Source: Morella rubra (lineage: Eukaryota > Streptophyta > Magnoliopsida > Fagales > Myricaceae). From it: DNA of 64,000 nucleotides. This document shows positions 22,299 to 34,933 of this stretch, piece after piece; the first letter of the stretch is position 1; each line of letters starts with the position of its first letter. A program made the position numbers and the translations under genes. The notes under the pieces are model-generated. The model made no database searches. It was not told the DNA's origin and saw only the letters and a program-made list of their open reading frames with translations. The stretch lies in contig CM025855.1 in the NCBI GenBank assembly GCA_003952965.2, positions 17,088,800-17,152,799 on the forward strand, given 5' to 3'.

Positions 22299-23110
22299 TG
22301 TCTGGAGTTAAGCGTGCATGCATTAGTTTGAGGACTGGGGTGGGATCGTCGTCCCAAGAGAGAGCCAGAGCTGACCATAGTGACGCTCTCTGATTTTGAT
22401 GAGCTGATGTATGAGGATAACACCTTGTTCCAATTCTTCGAGTACCAGAGATTTTTACCTCAGCTCTCCTGGACGGCCGATTTCACTATGGATAGCCTGG
22501 TACGAGATTTCTACTATGCCATTGTGGCTACGGGGGATGGATATGTGCTATAGCTGATAATGTGAGACATATAGTTCTCATTCTTGACGAATGTCATTGT
22601 CGCTTTTTTGAGCTGTGAGCGGCCCACGACCCCATGCTTCCCATCGACACCCCTAACTGATAAGGAGAGGATGTCAGAGTAGGAACAACGGATCATTATG
22701 ACTGGGCAGATGTCTGCAGTTGTTGGTAGTCTCATTGACCAGTGTGAATTCAGTCTGTTTTGGCAGATGATGGACCTGATCTGGACGCTGAACATCGATG
22801 GCAGATCCCATGCCCATTCCCGAGAGCGCAGTGCATGTTCCTACTTGGTCAATAGACGTAGATTGATCTCCTACTCTACAAGTACCAGTTGATAGTGGAG
22901 GAGGCTTGGTCGACTCATAGTAGTAGCCTCCCATACGGCGTGTTCTTGACTTATTTTTTGATTGCTCAGGGTGTCGTGATATGTGACACGGAGCAGCTTA
23001 AGTTGGTCAGCAGCACACAGAACAAGTCCACAATGTCCAGGAGCATGGGGAGGGGGGCCAAAAGGACAATGCGTCATTTTTGGACCAACAGAGATTCATA
23101 GAATTAGGGC
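22299..23110 (+). pseudogene. CACTA-associated protein of unknown function, fragmentary
   Basis: Starts ATGTCTGGAGTTAAGCG just after GCAGCATATGTAAA, a splice-acceptor-like context. Readable pieces are VTLSDFDELMYED (about 22379), FFEYQRFLPQLSW, and a later EEAWSTHSSSLPYG (about 22897). The same order of motifs occurs on the minus strand at 56140-57020 inside a CACTA element, including the start context. It resembles the uncharacterised plant-transposon protein domain found in such elements (family knowledge, low precision). Stops and frame changes lie between the pieces. No CACTA end is visible next to it, so it is an isolated fragment. Confidence 0.55.
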
Positions 23111-23552
23111 CCAACGATGTCATATTTTCAGACATTGATCCAGGTACAGTGAGCTAGACTAGTTGAGCAAACAATATCCCATTGTAAACAGTTATATCTA
23201 TTGTAATCTGTTTTGGTCGTTGTAATTTTCACTTACTAGTGGAAAAAGCATGACTACAGAGTAAATGGTAGGGCAAGATACGTAAGATGTACGCAAAAAA
23301 AAAGAAACAAGCTGAAAATTTTAGAATAAATAATCCAAAAGATACATATAACTTATTATAAGCACTATCCCAAAAGTAAGAATGGTAACAAATTATGCAT
23401 TCAAATAGGAAAAAAATCATTGTCACAAAGTGTAAAAGAAACAAAATGATGTTTATAATATTGGACAATCACTTTAAAAGATCCGAGAATTTCATATAGC
23501 TGTTACAGGCAAATAAAATTGAAATCACCAATTAACACGAACCACGGCTCAT
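23111..23552. other. AT-rich 3' flank of the subtilase pseudogene
   Basis: No reading frame of note and no repeat recognised. It would contain the 3' untranslated region of the minus-strand subtilase. Confidence 0.5.
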
Positions 23553-24397
23553 TCACTCCCGGTCAAAGGCTATCACAATCGGACTTCTCACCTTGTAATG
23601 TCCATTTTCTTCTTCCCAAACAAGATCTCCAGATGCGACTTCAACTTTCCTCTTTCCTGCATATTTTATAGTGAGTGTGTATGACCTCTTTTGATTCTTC
23701 TCTATGAAGCTCAATATCTGTGGTGACACTATGATATTAGAGTCTTTGGGTTCAGTCACTCTTGCTGTATAATTCGTTCTATCTTGTCCAACATTAATTA
23801 CAGTTCTTCGAAAGCTCCGTTCAAACTTCTCTCCCTTAGTACGGTATAGAACCATAAAGGAAGGGCAATTAAGATTAGAAGGCTTCAAGCAACTCTACTT
23901 TCGTGATCTAGTAATATCAAATATCTATCTCTGGCTAAAGTTCATGAAGCATAAAAGATTCACATAGTCTTGGGGCGCTGCATCATAGATTAAACCTGGG
24001 TCGAGAGCTTAATTTGGATCAATTTGTCCTGCTCCCATGGATAAAGGTGAAGCAGCCTCGACGTAATTTTTGTTGTCTCGAGTTGGCTTAAAAGTATTAT
24101 CAAGTGGGATAGCAGTAGTTATAATAGTCGAATTGACTGCTGCAGAACTCCATTCTGGATGTGCACCTTTTAAAAGAGCAGCCACACCTGAGGCATCAGG
24201 ACAAGCTAGGGATGTCCCCGACATAATGTTGAAATTATTATATAATTTGTTTACTCCTTGATCACTTAATGGAACATTCGGGGGCCAAGCACCCAAAATT
24301 AGTGATCCAGGTGCCATTACATCAAGTTTCAAAATACACGGAATACTACGTGAAGGACATGATACAACAAAACTGCAACGGTAGGTGTACCCTTTGA

Positions 24398-26130
24398 TGT
24401 GAGAATTTATTTCACACATTTGGTCATCATAATTGTGTTGATTTAGAGCATTTTGTATGTGTTTCTTTGCTTAGTTGTCTAGAATTTGAGGTATTTTACA
24501 TTTACTGAATTATTAGAAATTCTTGGTATTTTGCAGTTTACATGTGTTTGATTAGGTGAAATTGGGCTGATGTGAAGAGGCCAAATTCGGGTTAGGTCAA
24601 CAAAGCAAAACCCTAGTTAGCCCGGTCTAGGCAAACCAGAATACTGTTTGATCAATCGATTGTAACGGGAGCTACAGACATCGGTTTCCAGTTTTGTTTG
24701 ATTCTCTGGAAAGCTAAGACGAAGGCCTAAAACTTTTATGAAGAGCCCGAAACCTAGTTACGCCGTTTTGAAGTTCAAAATCCAGCTGGAAGTCGGGGAA
24801 CAAATCTGCCAAGAATTTCGGGATTCACCAAGTCAATGAGAGGTTGGGGTCCAGCTCACAATGTGAGGCCAACGTGTGTTTTTATTTTAAAGAAAACCTA
24901 AACATCTATTAGGTTTTGGTGTGCCGCATGAAACAAGAGGAGGAATAAATCAATTGAAGGATTCATTGGAACTAACAAAGGAAACTTTCCTTTCTCGGAA
25001 TTCCTGGAATTCCTGAAACACCCTTCGGTATTTGGAGCATATCTTTTGATATAGAACTCTAATGAGGTCAATCGTGGTGTCTACGAAAAGCTAAGAGAAA
25101 AGGCTACAACTTTCGTGTTTTGGGATTTTCCAAAAAAGGAACAGCAAAAGGTGAAAACGGAGCATCAAGTCAGAGGTCGAGGGAAAACTGCCTATTTGAG
25201 AACCCTGTTTTAAGGAAACAAGGAGGTTTTGAAGGAAGGAGGGGGAGAACGACTAGGGCACGAAAAAAAGGAGAGTTTTTCACCACTGGAGAGGAATCCG
25301 AAGCTTGGAACAAGGTGAAGAAGACGGAGGCTGAATTGGAGTTTGTCAACAATTGAGATTCTCGATCTACATATAATTCCTTCTTAATCCTTTTATCTTC
25401 TCTTCTCTTTGTATAATTTTCATTATGAATTCCAGAGTTGTTTTGATTTATTCTGATTTTGCTATGAACTAATTTCTATTGCTAAGGCTACGATGTAGCC
25501 TCTCCATGACAATTCTGAAGCTTATTACCATGTGATCGAATTTTTACCATTCTTTTTGAAGTATACATCATTGAGTTTAATGCTTTCAATTATCTGGCCA
25601 ATAGTTGAATGATTTGTTGTGTGCGTGTTAACTCGAGAGATGATGCACGTAGTTTAGCTTCAAATGATGTATGCCATGAATTGAACGAAAGACAGGAATG
25701 TGCCAACGTGATTTGTGCGGCTTTCATGAGAAATATTATTAATCTTAATGTGCTCAATTGCTTCTAAATTCGCATAGACATATCGCGGGTTGTTGTATGT
25801 TGGGTAATTCTAATTCTACTCGAGAGAGGGTCTTAGATAAATTAGAATATTTGCTATCAAAGAGGTTGATAATTGACTGATTGCATGGTTAGGATTTTGG
25901 ATTTGATTGGTTAGGTGAGTCGGATGCCTTAGTGTTTTCTTCTTGGGTGAAATTTTTCTTTTAAGTTTATTTATTTTTGTTTCTGCAAATTCAAAATCCA
26001 CCACTTTTCTTGATTTTCAAATAATTTAGAATTAGAACAATTTCAATAGTTAATAGGTGAGTAGTCCTCGTGGGTTCGACATCCTTTCTTATTACTATAT
26101 TACTTGTTACGATTTCGTACACTTGCGAAT
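24398..26130 (+). mobile_element. solo-LTR-like insertion G
   Basis: Begins TGTGAGAATTTATTTCACACATTT. A related, interrupted copy is LTR F (43093-45975, minus). TTTGA flanks it at 24393-24397 and 26131-26135. The right end reads CACTTGCGAAT, not the usual CA; F ends CACTTATGATA at the equivalent place, so the family may have an atypical terminus. The 3' region has CCTCGTGGGTTCGAC, a motif common near the ends of plant LTRs. No coding or primer site is visible. A 78-codon frame at 25120 has no recognisable similarity. Confidence 0.7.
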
Positions 26131-26270
26131 TTTGAACAACACCCTTCATCCCAAGATTGGTTTGTTTGAATATCAAGGAAGCCGATGGTATAGAAGGAGT
26201 AGCTTCCATGTGCCTGAACAAAACTTCAGCATCACTAGGGTTAATCAAAATGCAAGCACAATCCATTTCT

Positions 26271-27547
26271 TGTAAGAATAATGCCCTAAAAATCATTTGT
26301 TTAAATAATAGTTATTTAGATGTCACATGTTTATATTTATTTATTGGGTAATATGATGTTACATAGATATTATTGAGTGACATTGTAAAAAAGTAATGCA
26401 AATGATTAATGAATCAAAGGTGGAAAGTATGACTCTTCAGTTCCTTGTTCACTTGATGTTTTGTTCTAGACCAGGTACATATTGATGTACGATAGGTCTA
26501 CACTCGTTGTGCTTCTATTTAATAGGATGATGGACTTCGTCATTGAGGTAGTGACCTTAAGCAAATGAGTGGGTGTAATGTAAGAGTACATGCACTAAAC
26601 GGGATCAAATATAAATACCTTCTAGAAGTGATCACTGATGTTGAGAAGGTATTCAGCACAATAGTTTATTGTATCCTTAGACCAGAGAGGTTATATGGAC
26701 CCATTTGCTGTGTACTTGTGCTTTGACCGAATCACTTGGTGATGATCTTTCTAGGTCAAAGATTATAAATAATGTTGGGTATTGTATATAATAAGTGGGT
26801 TTGTATAAATGCTCAATAAGAAATCCATCAGTCTCTTGATGAGTCAGTATATTCAATATATCTGTATAGGGTTGAACTAGAAAAAGAATCCATTGGCCAA
26901 TGGTATTTAACGAAATTGTTTTGGAAAATTAATATATATATATTATATATGTATTTGTGAAATTGTTTTGGAAACAATTGATAGTCCAACGAGTTACAGA
27001 TTGTGAATTTAAATTATATGAGTTAGGGACTTAATCGGTGATATGATTCCAGTCCTATTGACTCATGTGGAATATAGTGTGGTGGAAGGATAAATAAACG
27101 AATAATTGTTAGCATAAGGGATTTCACAAATCAATCATAAATACTTGGGGTAAATTGTGATATGTTAATGGACATGATCACAATTAGTAGAAGCCTAAAA
27201 TTCAGGAATAAAAGAATATAAGGAGTTAATGGAAAAAGAGTTTTTTCATGTGATCCTACGGCGAGATTTGAGGTCCCTAACGATCCCATGCTATATCACA
27301 AATAGGGTTCAGAAAAAGACTATAAGCTATCTTTTTTAGACATTTGACCATTATGACTTTGAGAAACCCTGTGACACTGTGAGGCGTGGAAAGGAAGGAG
27401 CAGAACATTTGGGCTGCTAAGTTGTGAAATCAAGACTCAAGGTGTGAGATCAACAAACTTGAAGATTATCGAAGATTGAGATTCAATCAGACAAAGTTCA
27501 AGATCGTTTGGATCAAGTAAGTATAATTTTTCGCAGGCAAACATTCA
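26271..27547 (+). mobile_element. solo LTR B (1.3 kb copia-type family)
   Basis: TGTAAGAATA to GCAGGCAAACATTCA, flanked by TTTCT at 26266-26270 and 27548-27552. Clearly the same family as LTR A. It lies in the subtilase pseudogene, and removing it with one TTTCT restores a continuous protease frame across the junction (minus strand ...QE|MDC...). Confidence 0.92.
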
Positions 27548-27869
27548 TTTCTTGTATAGCATCCATTTCTACTAATGTAGAAAATTTAACGACAACTATA
27601 CCACCTTCCACTCCTGCACTTAAAAGGCCATTCAATTGCTACAACATAGAAAGACTTCCACCGTGATATTTGATAATATCAGGAGGAGCTTTTGAGAGAA
27701 TCTTACCACAAGCCAACAAGGTCTTATTATACAGCGACGACAATGAACCCATTGGGACATAGCCTCAAAAAAGGCTCCAACCAACAATTTTTATTACGCC
27801 ATCTATATCCAAAATTCCATTAAACCAACGATCAGTTGTGCCTGTAGTGATAGTTAAGGCCCACGGATA

Positions 27870-29151
27870 TGAAAGATTGTGAAATGTAGCGAAAAAGATC
27901 TTCGAATCAAAAGCAGCCCAAATGTTCCGCCTCCGTTAGATCCACGCGCACAGATTTTTCTAGAGAGAGAGTTTTCTAGAGTCTCGAAATTAAAAATGAA
28001 TTTCTTACTCTCAAATGAATTTCTGAGCCTTTTATAATGGCTTGCCCAGAACTCAACTGTGCTTATGCGTGGGATCTTTAGGGATCTCAAATCTCGGCCG
28101 TAGGATCATCATGAAAAACACTTTTTCATTACCTCCCTTATATTCTATAATCCGAATTTATGGGCTTCTACAAATTGTGATCATATCCATTAACATATCA
28201 CAATTGACCCCGAGATAATGAGATTGTTTTTGTGAAATCCCTTTTGCTAACAATTATACTTATTTATCCTTCCACCATACTATATTCCACATGAGCTAAT
28301 AGGACCGGAATAATATAACCGATAAAGTTTCTAGCTCATATAATTCTTTAATTCTCTATCTGTATCTAGTTGGACTCTCAAAAGTTTCCAAAATAATTTT
28401 CACAAATAATTATTTAATATATATATATTATATATATATATATAACCAAAAACCGTGAAAAATACTTTTCACAAAATCTCGCTGTGCAGCGTTTTTATTT
28501 GAGTCCAAACAATATACAGACATAATGAATATACTGCCTCATCAAGAGACTGGTGGATTCCATATTGAGCAATTATATAAATTCACTTACTATGCATAAG
28601 GCCCAATATTATTTGGAATATTTGATATGCGAAGACCATCACCAAACAACTCAGTCAAAGCACAAGCACACAACAAGCAAACTGCATAACTCTCTCAGGT
28701 CTAAGGACAACATAAGCTAATTGTGCTGAATATCATTCTCTACATCAGTGACCGTTTCCAGAAGGTATTCATATTTAATCCCGTTCAGTACATGTACTCT
28801 TATATTGCACCTATTCGTCTGCTTAAAGTCACCACCTCAATGACGGAGTCCATCATTCTATCTTATAGAGGCACAACGAGTGTAGATCTATTTGTACATT
28901 TTATGTATCCTAGTCTAGAACAAAGTGAGTCAACAAGGATCGAAAAATCATACTCCCTCCTCCGATTCATTAATCATTGGCCTGATTTTCTACAATGTTA
29001 CTCAACAATAACATCTAATGTCATTGTAAATATAACATCTTATGTCATTGCATGTACCCAAAATAATAATATACAAGTGATCCATCAATAACAATAATTA
29101 TAAAAATAATTATTCAAAAAAATATTTGGTTTTGAGGGCATACATCTAGCA
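27870..29151 (-). mobile_element. solo LTR D (1.3 kb copia-type family, minus strand)
   Basis: On the minus strand it begins TGCTAGATGTATGCCC and ends in CA (TG at 27870-27871 on the plus strand). GGATA flanks it at 27865-27869 and 29152-29156. It is closer to LTR K (61732-62447) than to A or B. Excision leaves the subtilase reading NGYPWALT across the site, the conserved sequence expected there. Confidence 0.9.
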
Positions 29152-29336
29152 GGATATCCATTAGATATAGTTGTTATGCCTCGTTCTTTATTTCTAGCCC
29201 TAGCTGCAACTAAAATACCTTTTCTCCATTGCTGGAAATGTACATCTTGCAAATGTATCTATTTCTAAAGGAACACCTTTCCAAGCTATTGATAGCGAAA
29301 TTACATTGACCTAATCGGAAATCGCTTGCTCTATAT

Positions 29337-30484
29337 CATGGGCGGCTCTAAGGTAATTAAGACCTTAGGCGAAACTTCGAAGTGAGGTTTTTTTATAATA
29401 ATTTATAAAATAATACATATAAAAAATAAATTATTAATAAAAATTTAGTTAAAACATATTCTTTTAGCTTTTTTAGATGCAAAATTACTTATCAAAGTTT
29501 TATATTCTAATTTGTTAATATATTATTTTCAATTGATAATATGACTAATATATTTAATCTTTCTTGCGCCATAGTTGATCTTAAAATCTCTTTTAACACT
29601 TTCTATTCTGAAAACAAATCTAAACCATCAATATCAACATGATTTTCTATTTTAAAACATTTTCAAGTACAAGACAATAATTTTTCAAGTCATCCTCATC
29701 CAAATATTTCAACTTTTTCAAATTAAATAAAAAAACCAAAAATATAATAGAAATAACGATAACTACAACAAATAAAACATAAAATAAAAAGTTTAGAATA
29801 TAGCACCTTAACTTTAGTGACTATGAGTGATCTTGATCCCATAGATAAGAATTGGGAAGCACCAATAAATGAGGAGAAAAAATAGGATGGTTGAAAGGAT
29901 TTTTAAGTAGTTTTTGTACTTAACAAGCAATCAAAATATAGTCTCACGTAATTGTGAAAAGATTTATAGATTAAGTCCTTTTAAGATAGATTTTTAGTTG
30001 TTAATTAATGCATACAACGGTAAAAATATTAAATAGATTTTATGGTATAAAAAGCTAGGAATTATTTTTGTTTGTCAAGTAACGGTAAAAAATATTAAAT
30101 GAATTAGGTGTGAGATTTTATAGGATTTCTTGAATCAATTGCCAAATAATGAGATTTTATAGGATATTGATTTTATGAAATTTGGTTTGAATCAATTTGT
30201 AATTAATATCTTTTAAATAAAGAGACATTATAAGGTTGATAGATGCAAGAGACTTTGTAAACTGGGGAAGAGTTAATGGTTAATTTCTTCAATCAATGAG
30301 ATTTAATAGGCCTCTTTATAGATTAAAAATTAATTAATTAAAATTCTATACAAATAGCTTTAAGTTAAATTTTTTAGGCCTTATCATTATTAAATATACC
30401 TATTAAAAAAAAAATTAATTGGGGCCTCCCTATTTGGGAGCCTTAGGCAACCGCCTACCTTGCCTATAGCTGGAGCTGCCCCTG
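29337..30484. mobile_element. non-autonomous hAT element
   Basis: Ends CATGGGCGGCTCTA and, inverted, CAGGGGCAGCTCCA. The flanks CTCTATAT (29329-29336) and CTCTATAG (30485-30492) match at 7 of 8 bases. The interior is AT-rich, 1148 bases long, and without coding. The CAGGGGCGG-type terminus and 8-base duplication are hAT hallmarks. Unlike the hAT elements at 14403 and 62448 it belongs to another terminal-sequence group, so it was moved by a different transposase. Confidence 0.88.
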
Positions 30485-31003
30485 CTCTATAGTAGCAGTA
30501 GCATCAGCAGCAACTCCTCCTTTGTCCCAAAGAACCCTGTAGATGGCCAGTCTAGCCTTTGATGCGGCTCCTTTTGCTACTCCTAGAGCATAATCAAAGT
30601 AGGATGCATCATTCACATAATTTCCAGTAGTAATAGAAGAAATGGCAGTTCCATGTCCGAGAGTGTCCCTAGCAGAGTTCATGCTAACCTTCTTGACAGG
30701 TATATTCCTTACAAGTCCTTTATTGAAGTACCTAGCTCCTATGAGCTTGGCATTACACATAGAGGAATTAAAATCTTGTCCTCTTTGACAAATTCCCTTC
30801 CACTTTTCTGGAACTTTCAAGGTCATATCAGTATCTTTAAAGCTCTAACTTTCTGGCCAAATTCTAGAATCAATAACACCAACAATGACATCCTCACCAT
30901 AACTTGAAGCTAGCCATAGACCAATCGTAGGGTTGAGTGAAAGGAACTCAGAGGTATAGGTGGTTTGAGGGAAGACAATAATGTTATCAACAGTTGAGAT
31001 ATA

Positions 31004-32423
31004 TGGTGTGCTATCGCAGGCAACCAACTTAATAATACCTAAACTCCTAAAAATACATGTAGTGGTGCGAGTAAGGATCGTTCCCACGAGGAGTATCTAG
31101 CCTAGTTTTATGCTACGTGAACAAGGATGGGGGGGTTGAGTATAACGAAAATAATTTTAAGAAAAACAACTAAGGAACAATTCAAATTAAAGTATCAAAA
31201 TCAATCAAAAGAACAAACCTTGGTCTAGGTTAACATCCACCATCGGAATTTTACAACTGATCATCGATGCAAATATATATCAATTCACACTTTGAATATT
31301 CACCGCTGGAACTATTTTCCTATCTCTCCTTAGTCGCAGTTAATTAGAAAACAAGCGATCTAATTAACCCTAACTACTAAACAACCCAAGACAAGCGCTA
31401 AAGGTTTAATCGAGTAGCAGCCTTAAGAATTAGAGAGATCGATGAAGCTAAACAACACAAGCACAAGCGGTTGCATTTAATTTAGTCGTTCGTTCTTCCT
31501 AAGATCTAATGATTTCTGATGCAGCAAATCATTAAATCTTAGTTGCTTCACAAATTAGAGGGATCAAACAATTACGGATTTGATATCTAACCCAGCATTA
31601 GATTGAAACAATAATAAACTAGTAGGCCTCCTAGTTATTAAACGAGACAATCATGAAAATAGGCACAAAGAACATCCAATACTCAAAGCATAAATTGAAC
31701 AATGAAAATAAATTAGATCTCACAGTTTTACTGATTCCGAGGCTTCCGTTTCCCTTCGACCAAGTATAAAAGTTTAGCCACACAGGGCCATGATGAAAAC
31801 TCGAAGGAGAAGTTAGAAGAGAGGGGAGAGAGAGGCGGCTGGTTCAGAAGTTTTATGCTTCTCTTACACGTTCATTACAAGTGCTGCAACCCTAGCATAT
31901 CTCTCCAATATATTCTAAAACTATAACAATATCAAATCTGACTATTTAAGGAAAATATTAAAAATAAAATAGAGACCTAATAAAACTAAGAAAGTGGCGT
32001 CTTCCTCTGGAATTTTCGTGCACCAGGTCTGGAAACTTCCCAAAATTAACAGGTCAGATCCGCATATTAGATTGCAATCTATGGAATGTTCCAGAACGTC
32101 AACAGTGCAGGTGACGCAAATTCAAGCCCGATTTCGTCTATCATGCAGCCAATCTCTTAAAACTCAAAACATAAAAGTTGTAGATTTTTTCTTGGCGTTC
32201 CATAGCATCTTGAATCATCTCAATCAGAGCTTGGATGAGAGATTTATGCCCCGATTAAGAAGCGATGTCGAAACTGTCCAAAATCGCCCAATTAACTTCG
32301 TTTTGCACTTAATGCCTCCATTTGTATCCTAAATCAAAACATATAAGAGTACATTTAGGCACCAAATAAGTATAAAAGACTAAACATTAAGGGAGAAAAA
32401 TATGACATTTTGCATTCTCATCA
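31004..32423 (-). mobile_element. solo LTR E (minus strand)
   Basis: On the minus strand it begins TGATGAGAATGC and ends GATAGCACACCA. The flanks, read on the plus strand, are ATATA (30999-31003) and ATGTA (32424-32428), matching 4 of 5. Excision leaves the prodomain joined as GYISTVD, the expected sequence. Near its end CTCGTGGGAACGATCC is a motif seen near the ends of many plant LTRs. No coding sequence. Confidence 0.8.
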
Positions 32424-32781
32424 ATGTATCCTGGTGACTTCTTCAAAGTCTCCAATTCGTACTTAGAAAGAAAAGCACTGAAACCCTTGAAAACTTGATT
32501 GTAAACATATAAAAGCGACGGTGAAGATTGATCGTTGTCCGATAAGGAAGGATTTGTGGACTTTAGGGATGCAATGATAGACGAGAACCAACAATGATTA
32601 TTGACAAAGGCCTTAGGCATTAATGATTAGGCATCCATATGGACAATATAGACGGCCCTGTCAGCCAACATTGCTCTGGGCTAGAGAGCTAAAAGAAACC
32701 ATGCAAAAAGAAAAAAGTGTGAAAATGCACTCATAGGTACGTTAATACTCATAAGGACTATTTGAGCACTCTTGCAATTAA

Positions 32782-32787
32782 TATATA
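32782..32787 (-). promoter_or_regulatory. possible TATA box of the subtilase pseudogene
   Basis: CCTATATATTAATTG on the minus strand, about 30 bases upstream of the ATG at 32752. The distance to the ATG is short, so transcription might start at or just before the start codon, or use another site. Tentative. Confidence 0.35.
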
Positions 32788-34933
32788 GGGTGGGAGAAAA
32801 GGCCGAGGTCGGTTGAAGCCTAATTAAGGATTTAGACCTAGCTCGACATCTAAAGTAAAGGATCATATCTCTTCGTAACAAGAAACGTCGCAAAACAAGA
32901 GTCGAAAATCAATTAAGATATTTCATGTTATGACTTATCACACACTTGAAAGATGAGTCTAAAAGAAAACACTTCAATGATTATGACATATGCTTTTCAT
33001 ATAATGGAGATAATGGATACTGAGACATGAAGCAAAAGTGAAACAAAATTAGAAAGAAAATAAATACAAGATATATGTCTTTTCATTTTGTGCACATCTT
33101 GGAACGCTTAAAAAGACATTTTGATGACATGCAAGAGACAAAAAAAAAAAAAAAATTAAAGATCGACGGCTTGAGTTGTTTGGTGAAATTTAAGGGAGGA
33201 AAAGAAAAATACCCTTTTCATAGGAAGAAAGGCTAATTAAAGCTTAAACAAAAAGGATGCGATCTCAAGGTTGAAGACTAGGAGTCGTTTGTTTTGGTTT
33301 GTATTCTAGGATACACATAAATTCTATAATTTACAAACAGAACATAGTCAAATACCAATACAAGTCAACAACTTCTACACGCGTACCAATAAACTTTAAC
33401 ATCACCTAAAAATTTTCAAAACACTTCGAATTTTAAAAATCTCACAAAAACAAACATCCCAATTTATAGAAATGTAGGCGTACACAATAAAATGTTTTTT
33501 CATTAAACCGAATGAAGTGCCTTTTCTCGGACTATAGCTAATGCTTTTTTTGATTTTTTTGGGTAAGCATGTAGTGGCATTGATCTTTTGGGAACGCAAG
33601 TGGTGACTATTCTCAGAAAACTCCTTTTTTTTTTCTTTTTTCTTTTTTTCGTATGAGAAAGTGCAATTGGTTTCTCAACATGATTCTGAATCATTTTTAC
33701 CACTAAAATTTTCTTATTAGTTTGTAAAAAAAATAAATTAAAAAATATTTCTTTCACCTACGAATTACTGTAGGTTTTGCACTACTTCACACTCTAGAAT
33801 GTTATATTTGAAACATTACACCTAGATATTACTCATCCCTAACATTTTGTACCGTCCGTCTATTTTTTCTGTTAAATTAGGCAGAAATTGAAGCTTCAAT
33901 GAATGAAGATTATGACTTTATAACAGTCGAGTAAATAATCGTAATTTTATTAATTTAAAAAAAAAAATTGGTCGAAGTTTGTGAAAAAAATAGACGGAAA
34001 ATTTGATGTCTCAAACGTGAAAGTTTGATATGTAAAGCGCAACACACGATGCAATTTTTAAGTGAAGAGTATATTTTTCTCTGAAATAAGTTATCGTTAC
34101 AAATAGGTGTATGAGCAACTCTTGTGTAAGTCATGGACTATCTCCAATGACCAGACCCGCTCCTTTTTCCTCAATTTATCTCAATTTATGCTATCGGTTC
34201 TCATCTTTTGCAAACTTCATTAAGTAAAGAGACTCATTATATGTGGTTGGTCAATTAAAATTGGAGAGTATATAAAAGAGTTTGGGGAAAAATAAAGTAA
34301 AATAGAATCATATTCTTCAAGTACAGAGAAAAAATTTAGTTAGGTCCCTCATATAAAATTTCCCACTTCAGGGCAGCAATATTTTCGTATTTTGTTGCCG
34401 AAAGACATGAGAATTGTGTCATTTGTTCACCCTCTCTCCATTCCTCGAATTTAAGTTGTTAACAGAAGATTGAATAGGTTTCTTCCTTCGGCTTGCGTAG
34501 GATTAAAATTGTATCGTAGGATTTGAATTCAAATTGTATACATCTTGAGATGTTTTAAAAGTCATTTTAATGGAACTCTAATGACTCATCAAACCTCAAA
34601 GGTTGTGATATTTACTTGTTTTTGTCTTCTTTGTTTTTTCGTTTTACGCTCATCTCTTCTACTATTTTACTATTTTGGAGAGACCGAGCTGGGACCGATT
34701 TTCCTCTCTGGGTAAATCATCGGCTTAGTGGTGGACTCAAAAATCTATTGAAGTTTCTATTTTAATTAATTACCTCCTGAGCTTCCTGATCAGCTTTCTG
34801 CCTCTTTAGCAAAAGCAACTTGAAATTGGCAGTGTACCCAAGTACTTATTTGCCATTCAATAATCCTCAGAGAGCTTGACCATCAGCAACTTGAAGAAAT
34901 AAACAACATTGAAATTAAAAATAAGTCATTCCA
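32788..34933. other. AT-rich intergenic region upstream of the subtilase
   Basis: No gene or clear element. There is a poly(A) run near 33139-33155 and a T/C-rich run near 33625-33650. Around 33845-33990 a possible imperfect inverted pair (GTCCGTCTATTTTTT and AAAAAAATAGACGGAAAA) could be an old MITE. It may include the promoter of the former protease gene. Confidence 0.4.

Larger units (their letters stand above)
23553..32752 (-). pseudogene. subtilase (plant subtilisin-like serine protease), split by five transposons
   Basis: Minus strand, start at 32752 (MSINVPMSAF, then a hydrophobic signal-peptide-like run). In order: the I9 prodomain (32665-32424, YIVHM and FSAFLSKYELE); the catalytic Asp in [11 protein letters not shown] (about 30850); the catalytic His in LGHGTA (about 30655); a segment with NGYPWALT rejoined across LTR D; the PA-domain region (26270-26131); the catalytic Ser in SGTSLACP (about 24200); and the fibronectin-like end stopping at 23553. 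Five insertions (LTR E, a hAT, D, B, G) total about 6.9 kb. Without them the gene is about 2.3 kb, the usual size of an intronless extracellular subtilase. Stops occur, for example, after the signal peptide, after PES, and in the D-B interval, plus frameshifts near 29200 and 24380. Similarity is to the SBT1 group, not resolved further. Confidence 0.92.

Noticed and set aside
25120..25356. 78-codon frame in insertion G
   Set aside because: Charged, low-complexity, not shared in an open frame by the related insertion F; listed only within the element.
33845..33990. Possible MITE with inverted GTCCGTCTATTTTTT / AAAAAAATAGACGGAAAA
   Set aside because: The inverted match is short and AT-rich, the outer arms do not align well and no target duplication could be placed.
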